The notes beneath the pieces were generated by a model that searched no databases, was not told the origin of the DNA, and saw only the letters and a list, made by a program, of their open reading frames with translations. From contig NZ_JAQYUS010000002.1 in assembly GCF_030686865.1 (NCBI RefSeq), forward strand, positions 372,001 through 436,000: a DNA stretch of 64,000 nt, given 5' to 3'. Below are positions 44,368 through 53,124 of this stretch, one piece after another (position 1 is the first letter of the stretch; the number at the start of each line of letters is the position of its first letter). The translations under genes were made by a program, and so were the position numbers. The DNA is from Kaistella sp. SH40-3 (GTDB taxonomy: Bacteria > Bacteroidota > Bacteroidia > Flavobacteriales > Weeksellaceae).

Positions 44368-44501
44368 ATAACCACAAAAGTTACAAAGGAGAAAGTGAAA
44401 CATTTTGCTTTTTAAAAGTCAAATAAAATCAATCAATATCGTTATTTACACTTTAAAAAGTATTTAATTTTAATAAAAACTTTCGTGACTTTTGTGGTTT
44501 A
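44368..44501. repeat. Inverted repeat with ACCACAAAAGT arms
   Basis: The arms TAACCACAAAAGTTAC (44369-44384) and GTGACTTTTGTGGTTTA (44485-44501) are complementary apart from one or two positions, about 100 bp apart. The same ACCACAAAAG word opens the tandem array at 52071. The stretch fills the spacer between the PLP-enzyme gene and the DinB gene. Confidence 0.5.
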
Positions 44502-44516
44502 AAATAAAATTTTTCG

Positions 44517-45029
44517 ATGAATGAATTTCAAAAATATATTCAAAGGTATCTGGATTTAATTTCAAGCGATAATTGGCTCGAAGAAATGAAAAATTCGGGA
44601 AATCAAACGATGGAAATTTATCAGGAATTTTCTGAAGAGGAATCCAACTTTGCTTATGCAGAAGGAAAATGGAGTTTAAAAATTCTTTTACAACATCTCA
44701 TCGATGCGGAACGTATTTTCGTATATCGTGCTTTAAGGTTTTCCAGAAAAGACCCGACGGAATTGGCAGGTTGGGATGAAGAATTATATGCAAAAGAATA
44801 TGACCTTGAAAATGTTTCTCTTAAAAATTTACTTTCAGAATATGAAAGTTTAAGGAAATCAACGATCCATTTTTTTGAAAATCTAAATCAAGAACTTCTT
44901 TCTCAAACAGGCATTGCGAATAAAAATGAAATCTCAGTTGAAACGATTGGGAAATTAATTGTGGGTCACAATATTCACCATCTCAACATTATCAAAGAAA
45001 GGTATTTGCCAATTCTTAATCAGATATAA
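44517..45029 (+). CDS. DinB-family protein
   Basis: A 170-residue four-helix-bundle protein of the DinB/YfiT superfamily. The metal-ligand histidines are visible: LLQHLIDAERIF (first His) and VGHNIHHLNIIKERYL (C-terminal pair). Such proteins often act as thiol-dependent transferases, but no specific reaction is known here. The YchJ-like gene follows 5 bp after the stop, so the two are co-transcribed. Confidence 0.87.
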   Translation: MNEFQKYIQRYLDLISSDNWLEEMKNSGNQTMEIYQEFSEEESNFAYAEGKWSLKILLQHLIDAERIFVYRALRFSRKDPTELAGWDEELYAKEYDLENVSLKNLLSEYESLRKSTIHFFENLNQELLSQTGIANKNEISVETIGKLIVGHNIHHLNIIKERYLPILNQI

Positions 45030-45034
45030 TAAAA

Positions 45035-45412
45035 ATGAATTGCCCTTGTTGCTCCGGAACAACCTACGAAGACTGCTGTAAAACATTTCATAGCGGTGAA
45101 AAAAATGCACCGACTGCTGAAACTTTAATGCGTTCCAGATTTTCCGCCTTTGCAATTCCAAATGGAATCTATTTAATAGAAACCACTTTACCTTCAAAAA
45201 GAAAATTTCACAATACCGAAGACTTGCAGGAATGGGGAGAAATCAATAAATGGACGAAACTGGAAATTGTAAAAACGCCAAACATCAACCAAGTAGAATT
45301 CAAAGCATTTTATACCGATGAAAAGGGGAAACCACAAGTTCATCATGAACTTTCTACTTTCCGCAAAGTAAATGAGCGTTGGTATTATGTTTCGGGGAAA
45401 TTTTTAGAGTAG
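45035..45412 (+). CDS. YchJ-family (UPF0225) protein
   Basis: A 125-residue protein with an N-terminal zinc-binding SEC-C-like motif (CPCCSG...YEDCC) followed by the YchJ core: AETLMRSRFSAFA and a C-terminal HHELSTFRKVNERWYYVSGK. The family lacks an established function. It is translated directly after the DinB gene. Confidence 0.87.
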   Translation: MNCPCCSGTTYEDCCKTFHSGEKNAPTAETLMRSRFSAFAIPNGIYLIETTLPSKRKFHNTEDLQEWGEINKWTKLEIVKTPNINQVEFKAFYTDEKGKPQVHHELSTFRKVNERWYYVSGKFLE

Positions 45413-45597
45413 ATTTTTTTAAGAATAATTAAAAAAAAACAATTCCCTTTGCTGAGTGAAGTCGAAGATTCGACGAAGTCAAACGCCTTTATCTCATTTA
45501 TTTATTGATTTTAATGGAATCGATGAATCTTTGATTTGCGTCCTTTATTTTTGAACAATAATTATTCTAAACCTTTGATTCATTGCGTTAAAAAAAA

Positions 45598-45846
45598 TTA
45601 TTCTTTTAATCTTTCCTGTTTCTTTTTCTGTCTTAAAACGTACAGATACAAACTTTCCACTTTGGTTCTGGCCCAATCGGTTTTTCGTAAAAATTTCAAA
45701 GAAGATTTAATACTCGGATTATCCGTAAAACATTTGATATTAATCTGCTCGCCGAGTTCTTCAAAACCCTCGTAATATTCTACCAGTTCTTCAAGAATTG
45801 CATCTAAGCGTTTTCCGTGTAAAGGATCTTTTGATTTCTGTTCCAT
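45598..45846 (-). CDS. VF530-family DNA-binding protein
   Basis: An 82-residue protein (DUF2132) with the typical KDPLHGKRLDAILEELV start, CFTDNPSIKSSLKFLRKT core and WARTKVESLYLY. The family founder from Vibrio fischeri was reported to bind DNA; the target is unknown. A short symmetric GTCGAAGATTCGAC lies downstream at about 45457-45475. Confidence 0.88.
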   Translation of the reverse strand: MEQKSKDPLHGKRLDAILEELVEYYEGFEELGEQINIKCFTDNPSIKSSLKFLRKTDWARTKVESLYLYVLRQKKKQERLKE

Positions 45847-45974
45847 AATTATTGGTAAAAATAAGGATTTTACAATTCACAATTCACAAAACAATTCTGC
45901 TTCTTTAACAAAAAAAATCAAGTTTAAATTGATTAAAACTTCACGTACCAATTTCAAATCCTCTTTTTGTTTCT

Positions 45975-45982
45975 TACATTTG
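45975..45982 (+). promoter_or_regulatory. -7 promoter element of sbcDC (leaderless type)
   Basis: TACATTTG matches TAnnTTTG and ends 4 nt before the sbcD ATG at 45987. Confidence 0.55.
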
Positions 45983-45986
45983 AGAT

Positions 45987-47192
45987 ATGAAAATTCTGCA
46001 TACCGCCGATTGGCATTTGGGTAAACGTTTGGATCGTTTTTCTCGCTTAGAGGAACAAATTTTAGTCATGGACGAAATTGTTCAGATTGCCGATGAACAA
46101 AACGTCGATATGGTTTTGGTGGCCGGAGATTTATTCGATAATTTTAATCCGAGCGTTGAGGCGATTGAACTTTTTTATAAAACATTGAAACGTTTATCTC
46201 AGAATGGAAAACGTCCCGTAATCGCCATTTCCGGAAACCATGATTCTCCCTATTTAATTGATGCTCCGGATCCTTTAGCCCGGGAATGTGGAATTATTTT
46301 AATTGGTCATCCGAAAGCAAAAGTAACTCCGTTTGAAGTTCAAGGTTTCAAAATTTCAAATTCAGTAGAAGGGATGATTGAAATAGAATTAAAAAGCTAC
46401 GATTTCCCTATTCGAATTGTACATACCGCTTTTGCCAATGAGATCCGGTTAAAAGAATATTTCGGTGAAAATAAAGAAGACGCACTCAATAAGGTTTTGG
46501 CCGAAAACTGGGCAACTATTGCGGACGAATTCTGTGATAAAAATGGCGTCAATATTCTGATGACTCATTTGTATATGAACAAAAGAGGCGCACCAGTTCT
46601 GGAAGAACCAGACGGTGAAAAACCCATCAAAATCGGAAATGCTGATTTGATTTATTCGGATACGATTCCTTCACAAATTCAATATACGGCTTTGGGACAT
46701 TTGCACGCTTTTCGAAATATTGGAACGGAAGAAAAACCGGTTGTTTATTCGTCTTCACCGTTATGTTACAGTTTTAGCGAAGCCGGTCAGACGAAATATG
46801 TTGCTATTATTGAAGCCAAACCGAATCAAAATGTTTCTTACGAAAAGATCGCCTTGAAAAATGGGAAATCTTTGGTCCGTAAAACTTTTGATGAGGTTGA
46901 AAAAGCAATTGAATGGTTGTCTGAAAATCAGAATACTTTCGTCGAACTGACTTTAGAAAGTGAAACGTACTTAAAAGCGGAAGAAAGAAAAATGATCAAT
47001 AATGCGCATCACGGAATTGTGCACCTTATTCCGAAAGTTAAAAATCAGGAATTCAATCAAAAGCAATTGCACGATATCAATCTCAATCAGGATATTCAGA
47101 GTTTGTTTAAAGATTATTTTAAATCTAAAAACAATGCGCAGGAACCCAATGAAGACTTACTCAATTTGTTTAACGAAATTTTAAATGCATAA
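45987..47192 (+). CDS. sbcD: Exonuclease subunit SbcD (Mre11-like)
   Basis: A 401-residue metallophosphoesterase. Its motifs are ADWHLGK (Asp8, His10), GDLFD (from Gly47) and GNHD (83-86), followed by the GHLH-type motif in LGHLHAF. With SbcC it forms the SbcCD nuclease that opens hairpins and processes DNA ends. The sbcC gene follows after 3 bp. Its -7 promoter element ends 4 nt before the ATG. Confidence 0.95.
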   Translation: MKILHTADWHLGKRLDRFSRLEEQILVMDEIVQIADEQNVDMVLVAGDLFDNFNPSVEAIELFYKTLKRLSQNGKRPVIAISGNHDSPYLIDAPDPLARECGIILIGHPKAKVTPFEVQGFKISNSVEGMIEIELKSYDFPIRIVHTAFANEIRLKEYFGENKEDALNKVLAENWATIADEFCDKNGVNILMTHLYMNKRGAPVLEEPDGEKPIKIGNADLIYSDTIPSQIQYTALGHLHAFRNIGTEEKPVVYSSSPLCYSFSEAGQTKYVAIIEAKPNQNVSYEKIALKNGKSLVRKTFDEVEKAIEWLSENQNTFVELTLESETYLKAEERKMINNAHHGIVHLIPKVKNQEFNQKQLHDINLNQDIQSLFKDYFKSKNNAQEPNEDLLNLFNEILNA

Positions 47193-47195
47193 GAA

Positions 47196-50100
47196 ATGAT
47201 TCCTATTCAATTGACTTTAGAAGGTTTGTATTCTTATCAGGAGCGCCAAACAATCGATTTTACAGCATTGACAGACGCTGGTTTATTTGGAATTTTCGGC
47301 TCCGTTGGTTCGGGCAAATCTTCGATTTTAGAAGCGATTACTTTTGCGCTTTATGGCGAAACTGAAAGACTGAATTCTCGCGACAAGCGTGCTTACAATA
47401 TGATGAATCTGAAATCGAACCGGTCTTTTATCGCGTTTGATTTCATGAATTTTGAAAATAAAAAATTTCGTGCAACCCGAGAATTTAAGAGGAATTCTAA
47501 AAATTTCGAAGATGTGAAATCTCCAAATGTGATTTTATATGAATGGAAAGGCGAGCAATGGATTCCGCTGGAAAGTTCCAGTACGGAAGAAATTATTGGA
47601 TTGAGTTACGCCAATTTCAAACGGACCATCATTATCCCACAAGGTCAGTTTAAAGAGTTTATCGAACTCGGTGCCACGGAACGAACCAATATGATGAAGG
47701 AAATTTTTGGTCTTCACCGTTTTGATTTGCAAAATAATGTTTCTGCATTAAACACAAAAAATAAATCTGAACTCGATCAGTTGGAAGGTGAATTAAAAGG
47801 TTTTGAAGAGGTAAATGAAGAACAGATTTTAGTTCAAACTGAAAAATTAAAACTGAAGAAAATTCATTTTAATGAAACTGAAAACAATTTTAAAAAAATT
47901 GATCAACATTATCAACAACTCAAAAATTTAAAAACAGATTTTCAAATTCTGAAACAGAAGAAAGAAGACTTCACAAAATTGTCGGAGAGAAAATCGGCAA
48001 TCGATGCTTTAGAAGTAAAAACAGAACTATTTGACCAAGTTTTTAGAATTTTCAATCCGTTGGTTTTAGAGAAAAATAAACTGCAAAAAGAAATTTCAGG
48101 CCAGAAAAAGGAAAAAGAAAATCAGGACGAACTTTTAAAGAAAATTGAAACTGAAGTGAAGTCGCTTAATGAACAGTTAAAATTAATTCTTCCAAAATAT
48201 GAAGCCTTGAATGAATCCAAAATTCAGGAAAATGATTTGAACTTAATTTTGCAAATTTTGCAGTTTTCGGAAGAAATAAAAACACTAAAAGTTCGTACTA
48301 AAGATGGTTCAGAACAGGTTAAAAAAGTTGAGCAAAACATTAAAAACATTCAGCAACATATTAAAGATCTTTCTGAAAAATCAGAGTTATTAAAAGCCCA
48401 AAAATTAGATTCGAATCTTTTGGTAAATGTTGGAAGTTGGTTTTCAGAAAACAAAAAACTGAAAGAAAATCTGGGAATTCAAACTAAAAAAATTGAAGAA
48501 CTTCAAATCAAAATCAGTAATATTTCAATTGAATTAAAACCTTTTAAAATTAATGTTGAAACATTTAATGAAGATTTTAAAGCAAAAAATGAAGCAATAG
48601 AAATTCTAAAAAAAGAACTTTCCGAAAAAAGAACGCATCTGGAAGTTCAACAAAAGTTAGCGCATTTTTCAACTGATTTGCATGATGGCAAATCCTGTCC
48701 GCTTTGTGGCGCTTTGGAACATCCGAATATTGTTGCTTTCGAAGATGTCGAATCTGAATTGCATTCAATTTTAAAACAACTTGAAAAAACGGAATATCAA
48801 CAGAAAGAACTTCAGAAAAATTTAGGAGAAATTGAGAAAATCCTTTATCGAAAAAAAACTTTTGAAGATCAATTAAATGTGGAACAGAAAACATTCAGCC
48901 AAACAAAAACTCAACTTGATAAGCATCAGCGGGATTTTATCTGGAAAGAATTCAACGCCGAAAATGACTCTGAATTTGAGCAGAAACGCCTCCATTCTTT
49001 TGGTATCGAAAAGCAAATTGAAGAATTAGGTCAATCCATTTCAACCGAGCAGAAAAACCAAGAAAAAGAGCGGGAAACCTTGGAAAAATACAGCAAGGTT
49101 TTGGAAGAATTTAAACTGAAAGAAGCGCAAAAAGAAACGCAGATTAATTCTAATCTTTCCAATCTTAAAGTTTTAAACTGGAATGATTATGAGGAAAAAT
49201 CAATAAATGACGTCAAAGAATCTTTGCAGGAATTATCAAAACGCAATCTTGAAACAGAACGAAATTACAAGCAGTTGGTTGAAAAGGAGAAGGAAATTTC
49301 GCCCAAATTCGCTGCTCAAAAAACAAGTGTCGATCATTTAGTAAAAAGAATCATTGAATTAGAAAAAGAAATTTCGGATAATGAAAAACTTTTAAGTCAA
49401 TCGTTAATCACTCAAAATTTCGGTGATTTCAAAGAGGTTGAAGCCATTTTAGCGCAGGATATTAAGGTCACGGAATCTAGAAATGAAATTCAGAAATTCA
49501 GAATCGAATTTGAAACTTTAAAGAACAGTGTTGACGAATTGGCATTGAAACTGAAAGATTTTTCTTTTGATGAAGAAGAATTTACGAAGGTTGAAACTCA
49601 ATTTCAAACTGCTGAACAGGAATTGAAAATCGCAAATGATGCGGTCGTAAAAACAAATGCTGACCTCGAAAGACTGGAAAAAGAATTTAAGAAAAAAGAA
49701 ACTTTATTAAAAAATTTAGCAAAACTTCAGAAACGGTCAGATGATCTGAAGGTGATGTTTAATCTTTTTAAAGGAGCGGGTTTTGTGCAGTTTGTCTCCT
49801 CTATTTATTTAAGACAATTGTGTGATCACGCCAATGTTCGTTTTCATCGGATGACGAGAAATCAACTGAGTTTGCAACTGAATGAAAATAATGATTTTGA
49901 GATCATCGACTATTTGAATGAAGGAAAATGCCGAAGTGTAAAAACCCTTTCCGGCGGACAAGCATTTCAGGTTTCCCTAAGTTTGGCTTTAGCGCTCGCC
50001 GAAAGTGTACAGTCAAATGCAAAGGCAGAAAAAAATTTTTTCTTTATCGATGAAGGTTTCGGAACGCAGGATTTGGAATCGGTGAATGTGGTTTTTGAAA

Positions 50101-50234
50101 CCTTAACCAATCTTCAAAAAGAAAACAGAATTGTGGGAATAATTTCCCATGTTGAGGAACTGAAAGAGAAAATGCCGGTTTCCCTGAATATCACAAAAGA
50201 TGAGGAAAGGGGAAGTTTGATCGAGGTAATTTAA
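47196..50234 (+). CDS. sbcC: Exonuclease subunit SbcC (Rad50-like)
   Basis: A 1012-residue SMC-like ATPase. Walker A GSVGSGKSS is at 35-43, a long coiled coil follows (about 180-850), and the zinc hook CPLC lies at about residues 501-504 in its middle. The C-terminal lobe has the signature LSGGQAFQVSLSLALA and Walker B FFFIDEGFGTQD. It partners SbcD. Its stop is followed by a terminator. Confidence 0.95.
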   Translation: MIPIQLTLEGLYSYQERQTIDFTALTDAGLFGIFGSVGSGKSSILEAITFALYGETERLNSRDKRAYNMMNLKSNRSFIAFDFMNFENKKFRATREFKRNSKNFEDVKSPNVILYEWKGEQWIPLESSSTEEIIGLSYANFKRTIIIPQGQFKEFIELGATERTNMMKEIFGLHRFDLQNNVSALNTKNKSELDQLEGELKGFEEVNEEQILVQTEKLKLKKIHFNETENNFKKIDQHYQQLKNLKTDFQILKQKKEDFTKLSERKSAIDALEVKTELFDQVFRIFNPLVLEKNKLQKEISGQKKEKENQDELLKKIETEVKSLNEQLKLILPKYEALNESKIQENDLNLILQILQFSEEIKTLKVRTKDGSEQVKKVEQNIKNIQQHIKDLSEKSELLKAQKLDSNLLVNVGSWFSENKKLKENLGIQTKKIEELQIKISNISIELKPFKINVETFNEDFKAKNEAIEILKKELSEKRTHLEVQQKLAHFSTDLHDGKSCPLCGALEHPNIVAFEDVESELHSILKQLEKTEYQQKELQKNLGEIEKILYRKKTFEDQLNVEQKTFSQTKTQLDKHQRDFIWKEFNAENDSEFEQKRLHSFGIEKQIEELGQSISTEQKNQEKERETLEKYSKVLEEFKLKEAQKETQINSNLSNLKVLNWNDYEEKSINDVKESLQELSKRNLETERNYKQLVEKEKEISPKFAAQKTSVDHLVKRIIELEKEISDNEKLLSQSLITQNFGDFKEVEAILAQDIKVTESRNEIQKFRIEFETLKNSVDELALKLKDFSFDEEEFTKVETQFQTAEQELKIANDAVVKTNADLERLEKEFKKKETLLKNLAKLQKRSDDLKVMFNLFKGAGFVQFVSSIYLRQLCDHANVRFHRMTRNQLSLQLNENNDFEIIDYLNEGKCRSVKTLSGGQAFQVSLSLALALAESVQSNAKAEKNFFFIDEGFGTQDLESVNVVFETLTNLQKENRIVGIISHVEELKEKMPVSLNITKDEERGSLIEVI

Positions 50235-50293
50235 TGTGATGGCGGAGAAATATTAAGGAATAAAAAGTATTCAGATTAAAATTTCCTATAAAA

Positions 50294-50320
50294 CAAAAGG
50301 CGGTAAAACCCGCCTTTTTT
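50294..50320 (+). terminator. Terminator of sbcDC
   Basis: AAAGGCGG (50296-50303) and CCGCCTTT (50310-50317) form an 8-bp stem with a TAAAAC loop, followed by TTT. Confidence 0.85.
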
Positions 50321-50343
50321 ATGTATTTCTTTTATTGAAAAAT

Positions 50344-51363
50344 CTATCTGACCAAAGGTGCTATCTTTTCACCGAACAGTTCAATTGATTTCATCATCAC
50401 GTCATTTTCCGGTGCGCCAACATCCATATGTCCAATAAATCGGGTGAGACCGAAAATCTCTTTTACCTGCTGAATTTTGTCTGCAACTTCATTGGTATTT
50501 CCGATAAATAATGCGCCGTCTTTGCTTCTACCGCCGTCGTACTGCATTTTCGTGTAAGGTGCCCAACCTCTGGTCGCGCCGATTCGGTCCATTTGTGCTT
50601 TATAATTTTCAAAGTATCCATCGATCACTTTTTGATCATCACTTACAAAAGTATGCGAATGAATAGCGATCTGCATGTCAGATTCTGCGTGACCTGCGGC
50701 CAGATATTCCTGCTTATAAAAATCGACCAGACTTTTAAACTGAACCGGCATTCCGCCAATGATGGCCACGATAAGCGGCATGCCTAATTTCGCGGCACTT
50801 AAAACCGATTGTGGTGTTCCGCCCACGGCTCGCCAGATTGGGAGTTTGCCGTTATTTTTAGCCCGTGGATAAACCGTCTGATTCTTCATCGGTGCCCGAA
50901 GTTTCCCGGTCCAGGAAACGTTTTCTTCAGAATTTATTTTAAGTAAAAGATCCAGTTTTTCATCGAAGAGTTGCTCGTAATCATTTAGTGAGTAACCATA
51001 AAGCGGAAATGATTCGGTGAAACTGCCACGACCAACGAAAATTTCAGCACGACCATCAGAAATTAAATCTAAAGTTGCAAAATCCTCATATACTTTTACA
51101 GGTTCTGAGGAACTTAAAACAGTTACTCCACTTGCCAATTTGATGTTTTTCGTGATGCTTGCGGCCGCGGCTAAAACCATTTCAGGAGATGAAACCGCAT
51201 AATCCTGGCGGTGATGTTCCCCCATGGCAAAGACGTCGATTCCGACTTCATCCATTAATTTTATCTGACCTAAAATTTCGCGGATTTTAACGCCCGCATC
51301 TTTATATTTTCCGGTATTTTGGTCAACGGCTAAGTCGCCAAACATTCCAATTCCTAATTCCAT
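50344..51363 (-). CDS. LLM-class flavin-dependent oxidoreductase
   Basis: A 339-residue luciferase-like monooxygenase fold. GIDVFAMGEHHRQDY, LASGVTVLSSSEPVKVYE, and GRAEIFVGRGSF are the typical family segments that bind flavin. Substrate not inferable. A TAATTTTG element (51386-51393, minus strand) lies about 22 nt upstream of the start. Confidence 0.9.
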   Translation of the reverse strand: MELGIGMFGDLAVDQNTGKYKDAGVKIREILGQIKLMDEVGIDVFAMGEHHRQDYAVSSPEMVLAAAASITKNIKLASGVTVLSSSEPVKVYEDFATLDLISDGRAEIFVGRGSFTESFPLYGYSLNDYEQLFDEKLDLLLKINSEENVSWTGKLRAPMKNQTVYPRAKNNGKLPIWRAVGGTPQSVLSAAKLGMPLIVAIIGGMPVQFKSLVDFYKQEYLAAGHAESDMQIAIHSHTFVSDDQKVIDGYFENYKAQMDRIGATRGWAPYTKMQYDGGRSKDGALFIGNTNEVADKIQQVKEIFGLTRFIGHMDVGAPENDVMMKSIELFGEKIAPLVR

Positions 51364-51464
51364 AACACTTTGATTTTTGATTTTACAAAATTACTTTAAT
51401 TGAAATTTAAAAGCATTGATGACTGATAAGAACCGATCTTAAAAATTAACGTCAAATTTTTAAT

Positions 51465-51472
51465 TACTTTTG
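51465..51472 (+). promoter_or_regulatory. -7 promoter element of the TsaC-like gene
   Basis: TACTTTTG matches TAnnTTTG; the leader to the ATG at 51514 is about 35 nt. Confidence 0.5.
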
Positions 51473-51513
51473 CATCTATTGAAATTTTAAAAAAAATTCA
51501 CCATAAATCATCC

Positions 51514-52062
51514 ATGGAAAAACTCATCGAAACTTTAAAATCCGGCGGAACCATCCTCTATCCTACCGACACTATTTGGGGAATTGGGTGTGATGCGACC
51601 AATATTGAAGCCATCAATAAAATTTTTGAAATCAAAAAACGGGAGAAAAATAAGTCGATGATTATTCTGGTAGAATCTGCAAAACGTTTGGAAGATTTGG
51701 TTGAAGTTCCCGAAATGGCCTGGGAAATTATGGATTTATCGGAAAAGCCGGTAACTTTAATTTATGATAATCCGAAAGGTTTACCGAAAGAAATCCTGGC
51801 AGAAGATGGAAGTATTGGAATTCGGTTAGTCGATGATTTATTTTTAAAGAAGATTATTACCAAATTAAATAAACCTTTGGTTTCTACCTCAGCGAATTTT
51901 AGCGGAGAAAAATCACCAATGAAATTTTCAGATATTTCACAGGAAATTATTGATTCTGTAGATTTTGTGGCGGAAGAAAACCACGATAAAGTTTCGGAAT
52001 ATTCTGGGTCTTCCGTGATTAGAATTTGGAATGATGGACGAATTAAGGTTATTCGGGAATAA
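51514..52062 (+). CDS. L-threonylcarbamoyladenylate synthase, TsaC/YrdC type
   Basis: A single YrdC domain of 182 residues. GGTILYPTDTIWGIGCDAT at the start, KREKNKSM (the KR and K of the family motif) and STSANFSG are present. It would make threonylcarbamoyl-AMP for the t6A37 modification of tRNAs reading ANN codons. The Sua5 domain is absent. YciO-type paralogues share the fold, so the assignment to t6A is likely but not certain. A tandem repeat array begins about 8 bp after the stop. Confidence 0.88.
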   Translation: MEKLIETLKSGGTILYPTDTIWGIGCDATNIEAINKIFEIKKREKNKSMIILVESAKRLEDLVEVPEMAWEIMDLSEKPVTLIYDNPKGLPKEILAEDGSIGIRLVDDLFLKKIITKLNKPLVSTSANFSGEKSPMKFSDISQEIIDSVDFVAEENHDKVSEYSGSSVIRIWNDGRIKVIRE

Positions 52063-52070
52063 TTTTTTTT

Positions 52071-52660
52071 AAACCACAAAAGGCACAAAAGTTAGTGATT
52101 ACTAAGGTGAAAATTACACTGCATAAAAGTTTATAAAAGATAATGCGTGAAAATGTTTTGGACAACAATAGCCGCAAAAGTTTAGTGATTACTAAGGTGA
52201 AAATTACACTGCATAAAAATTTATAAAAGATAATGCATGAAAATGTTTTGGACAACAATAGCCGCAAAAGTTTAGTGAGTACTAAGGTCTAAATTACACT
52301 GCATAAAAGTTCATAAAAGATAATGCGTGAAAATGTTTTGAACTACAAAAGCCACAAAAGTTTAGTGATTATTAAGGTCTAAATTACACTGCATAAAAGT
52401 TCATAAAAGATAATGCTTGAAAATATTTTGAACCACAAAAGTTTAATGATTACTTACTTGAAAATTATATTTCGTAAAAGTTCATAAAAAGCAATATTGG
52501 AAGTTTTTTAAACTACAAAGATTTTTTTTATTTAAGTAAAATTGTATCGCTGAAAAGTTCACAAAAGGTTGTTTACAAGAGTTCTTCAACCACAAAGTCA
52601 CAAAGATTTTGTCCTTATTAAAGTGAAAATTGTATCGCAGCAGAGTTCACAAAAAGCAAT
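52071..52660. repeat. Tandem array of a 90-bp unit, degenerating rightwards
   Basis: The word AAATTACACT recurs at 52111, 52201, 52291 and 52381, exactly 90 bp apart, and the whole unit (ACCACAAAAGCCACAAAAG, TTAGTGATTACTAAGG, ATGCGTGAAAATGTTTTG) repeats with few changes. A fifth copy starts after an 81-bp step caused by a 9-bp loss, and two or three more, increasingly diverged copies reach 52660. It fills the whole 601-bp gap between the TsaC-like gene and the convergent DUF1801 gene. No spacers of CRISPR type are present. Confidence 0.9.
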
Positions 52661-52663
52661 TGC

Positions 52664-53122
52664 TTACTTCTTTTTAAATTCCTTCTCATACAAGGTAATC
52701 CAATCTTTGGGAGTTATTTTCTGACATAACTCCGCAATTAATTGAAACGGAATATCTTCAACTTTCTTGAATCGAATACAGGATTTTCCCATGTTTAATT
52801 TTCTTTTAGAATATTTTGGATATTCGGCAACAAACCAGTTTAACAATTCTGGACTGCCATAAATTCCCATGTGATACAAGGCAATAAAATTTTTCTGTGA
52901 AGCCAAATTAATAAAAGGTAAAGGCGTATTTGGTGTGCAATGATAACCTGGCGGATAGGTTTCCAAAGGAATGCTCCACCCAATCATCCCATAACTGATT
53001 TGATTATGAAAACCTGCCGGTAAATTCTGCGTAATAATTTCGTACAGTTTTTTAAAGGATTCTGCTCGTTCGTCTGGAACCTGAGTCAAATATTCTTCGA
53101 CTGATTTCGCCTCGCTTTTCAT
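52664..53122 (-). CDS. DUF1801 domain-containing protein
   Basis: A 152-residue cytosolic protein with the DUF1801 core: VEEYLTQVPDERAESFKKLYEII, then ISYGMIGWSIP, FINLASQKNFIALYHMG and KSCIRFKKVEDIP. The family is widespread and of unknown function. It starts 2 nt after the stop of the S9 peptidase gene, so both share one mRNA. Confidence 0.87.
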   Translation of the reverse strand: MKSEAKSVEEYLTQVPDERAESFKKLYEIITQNLPAGFHNQISYGMIGWSIPLETYPPGYHCTPNTPLPFINLASQKNFIALYHMGIYGSPELLNWFVAEYPKYSKRKLNMGKSCIRFKKVEDIPFQLIAELCQKITPKDWITLYEKEFKKK

Positions 53123-53124
53123 TT

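Noticed and set aside
52049-52267. A 72-codon minus-strand ORF with a 30-residue internal repeat
   Set aside because: It lies in the 90-bp tandem array; 90 is a multiple of three, so an open frame repeats by itself. It has no promoter or homology that I recognise.
52071-52660. CRISPR array
   Set aside because: The unit repeats as a whole with no variable spacers, the period is 90 bp throughout the best copies, and there are no cas genes.
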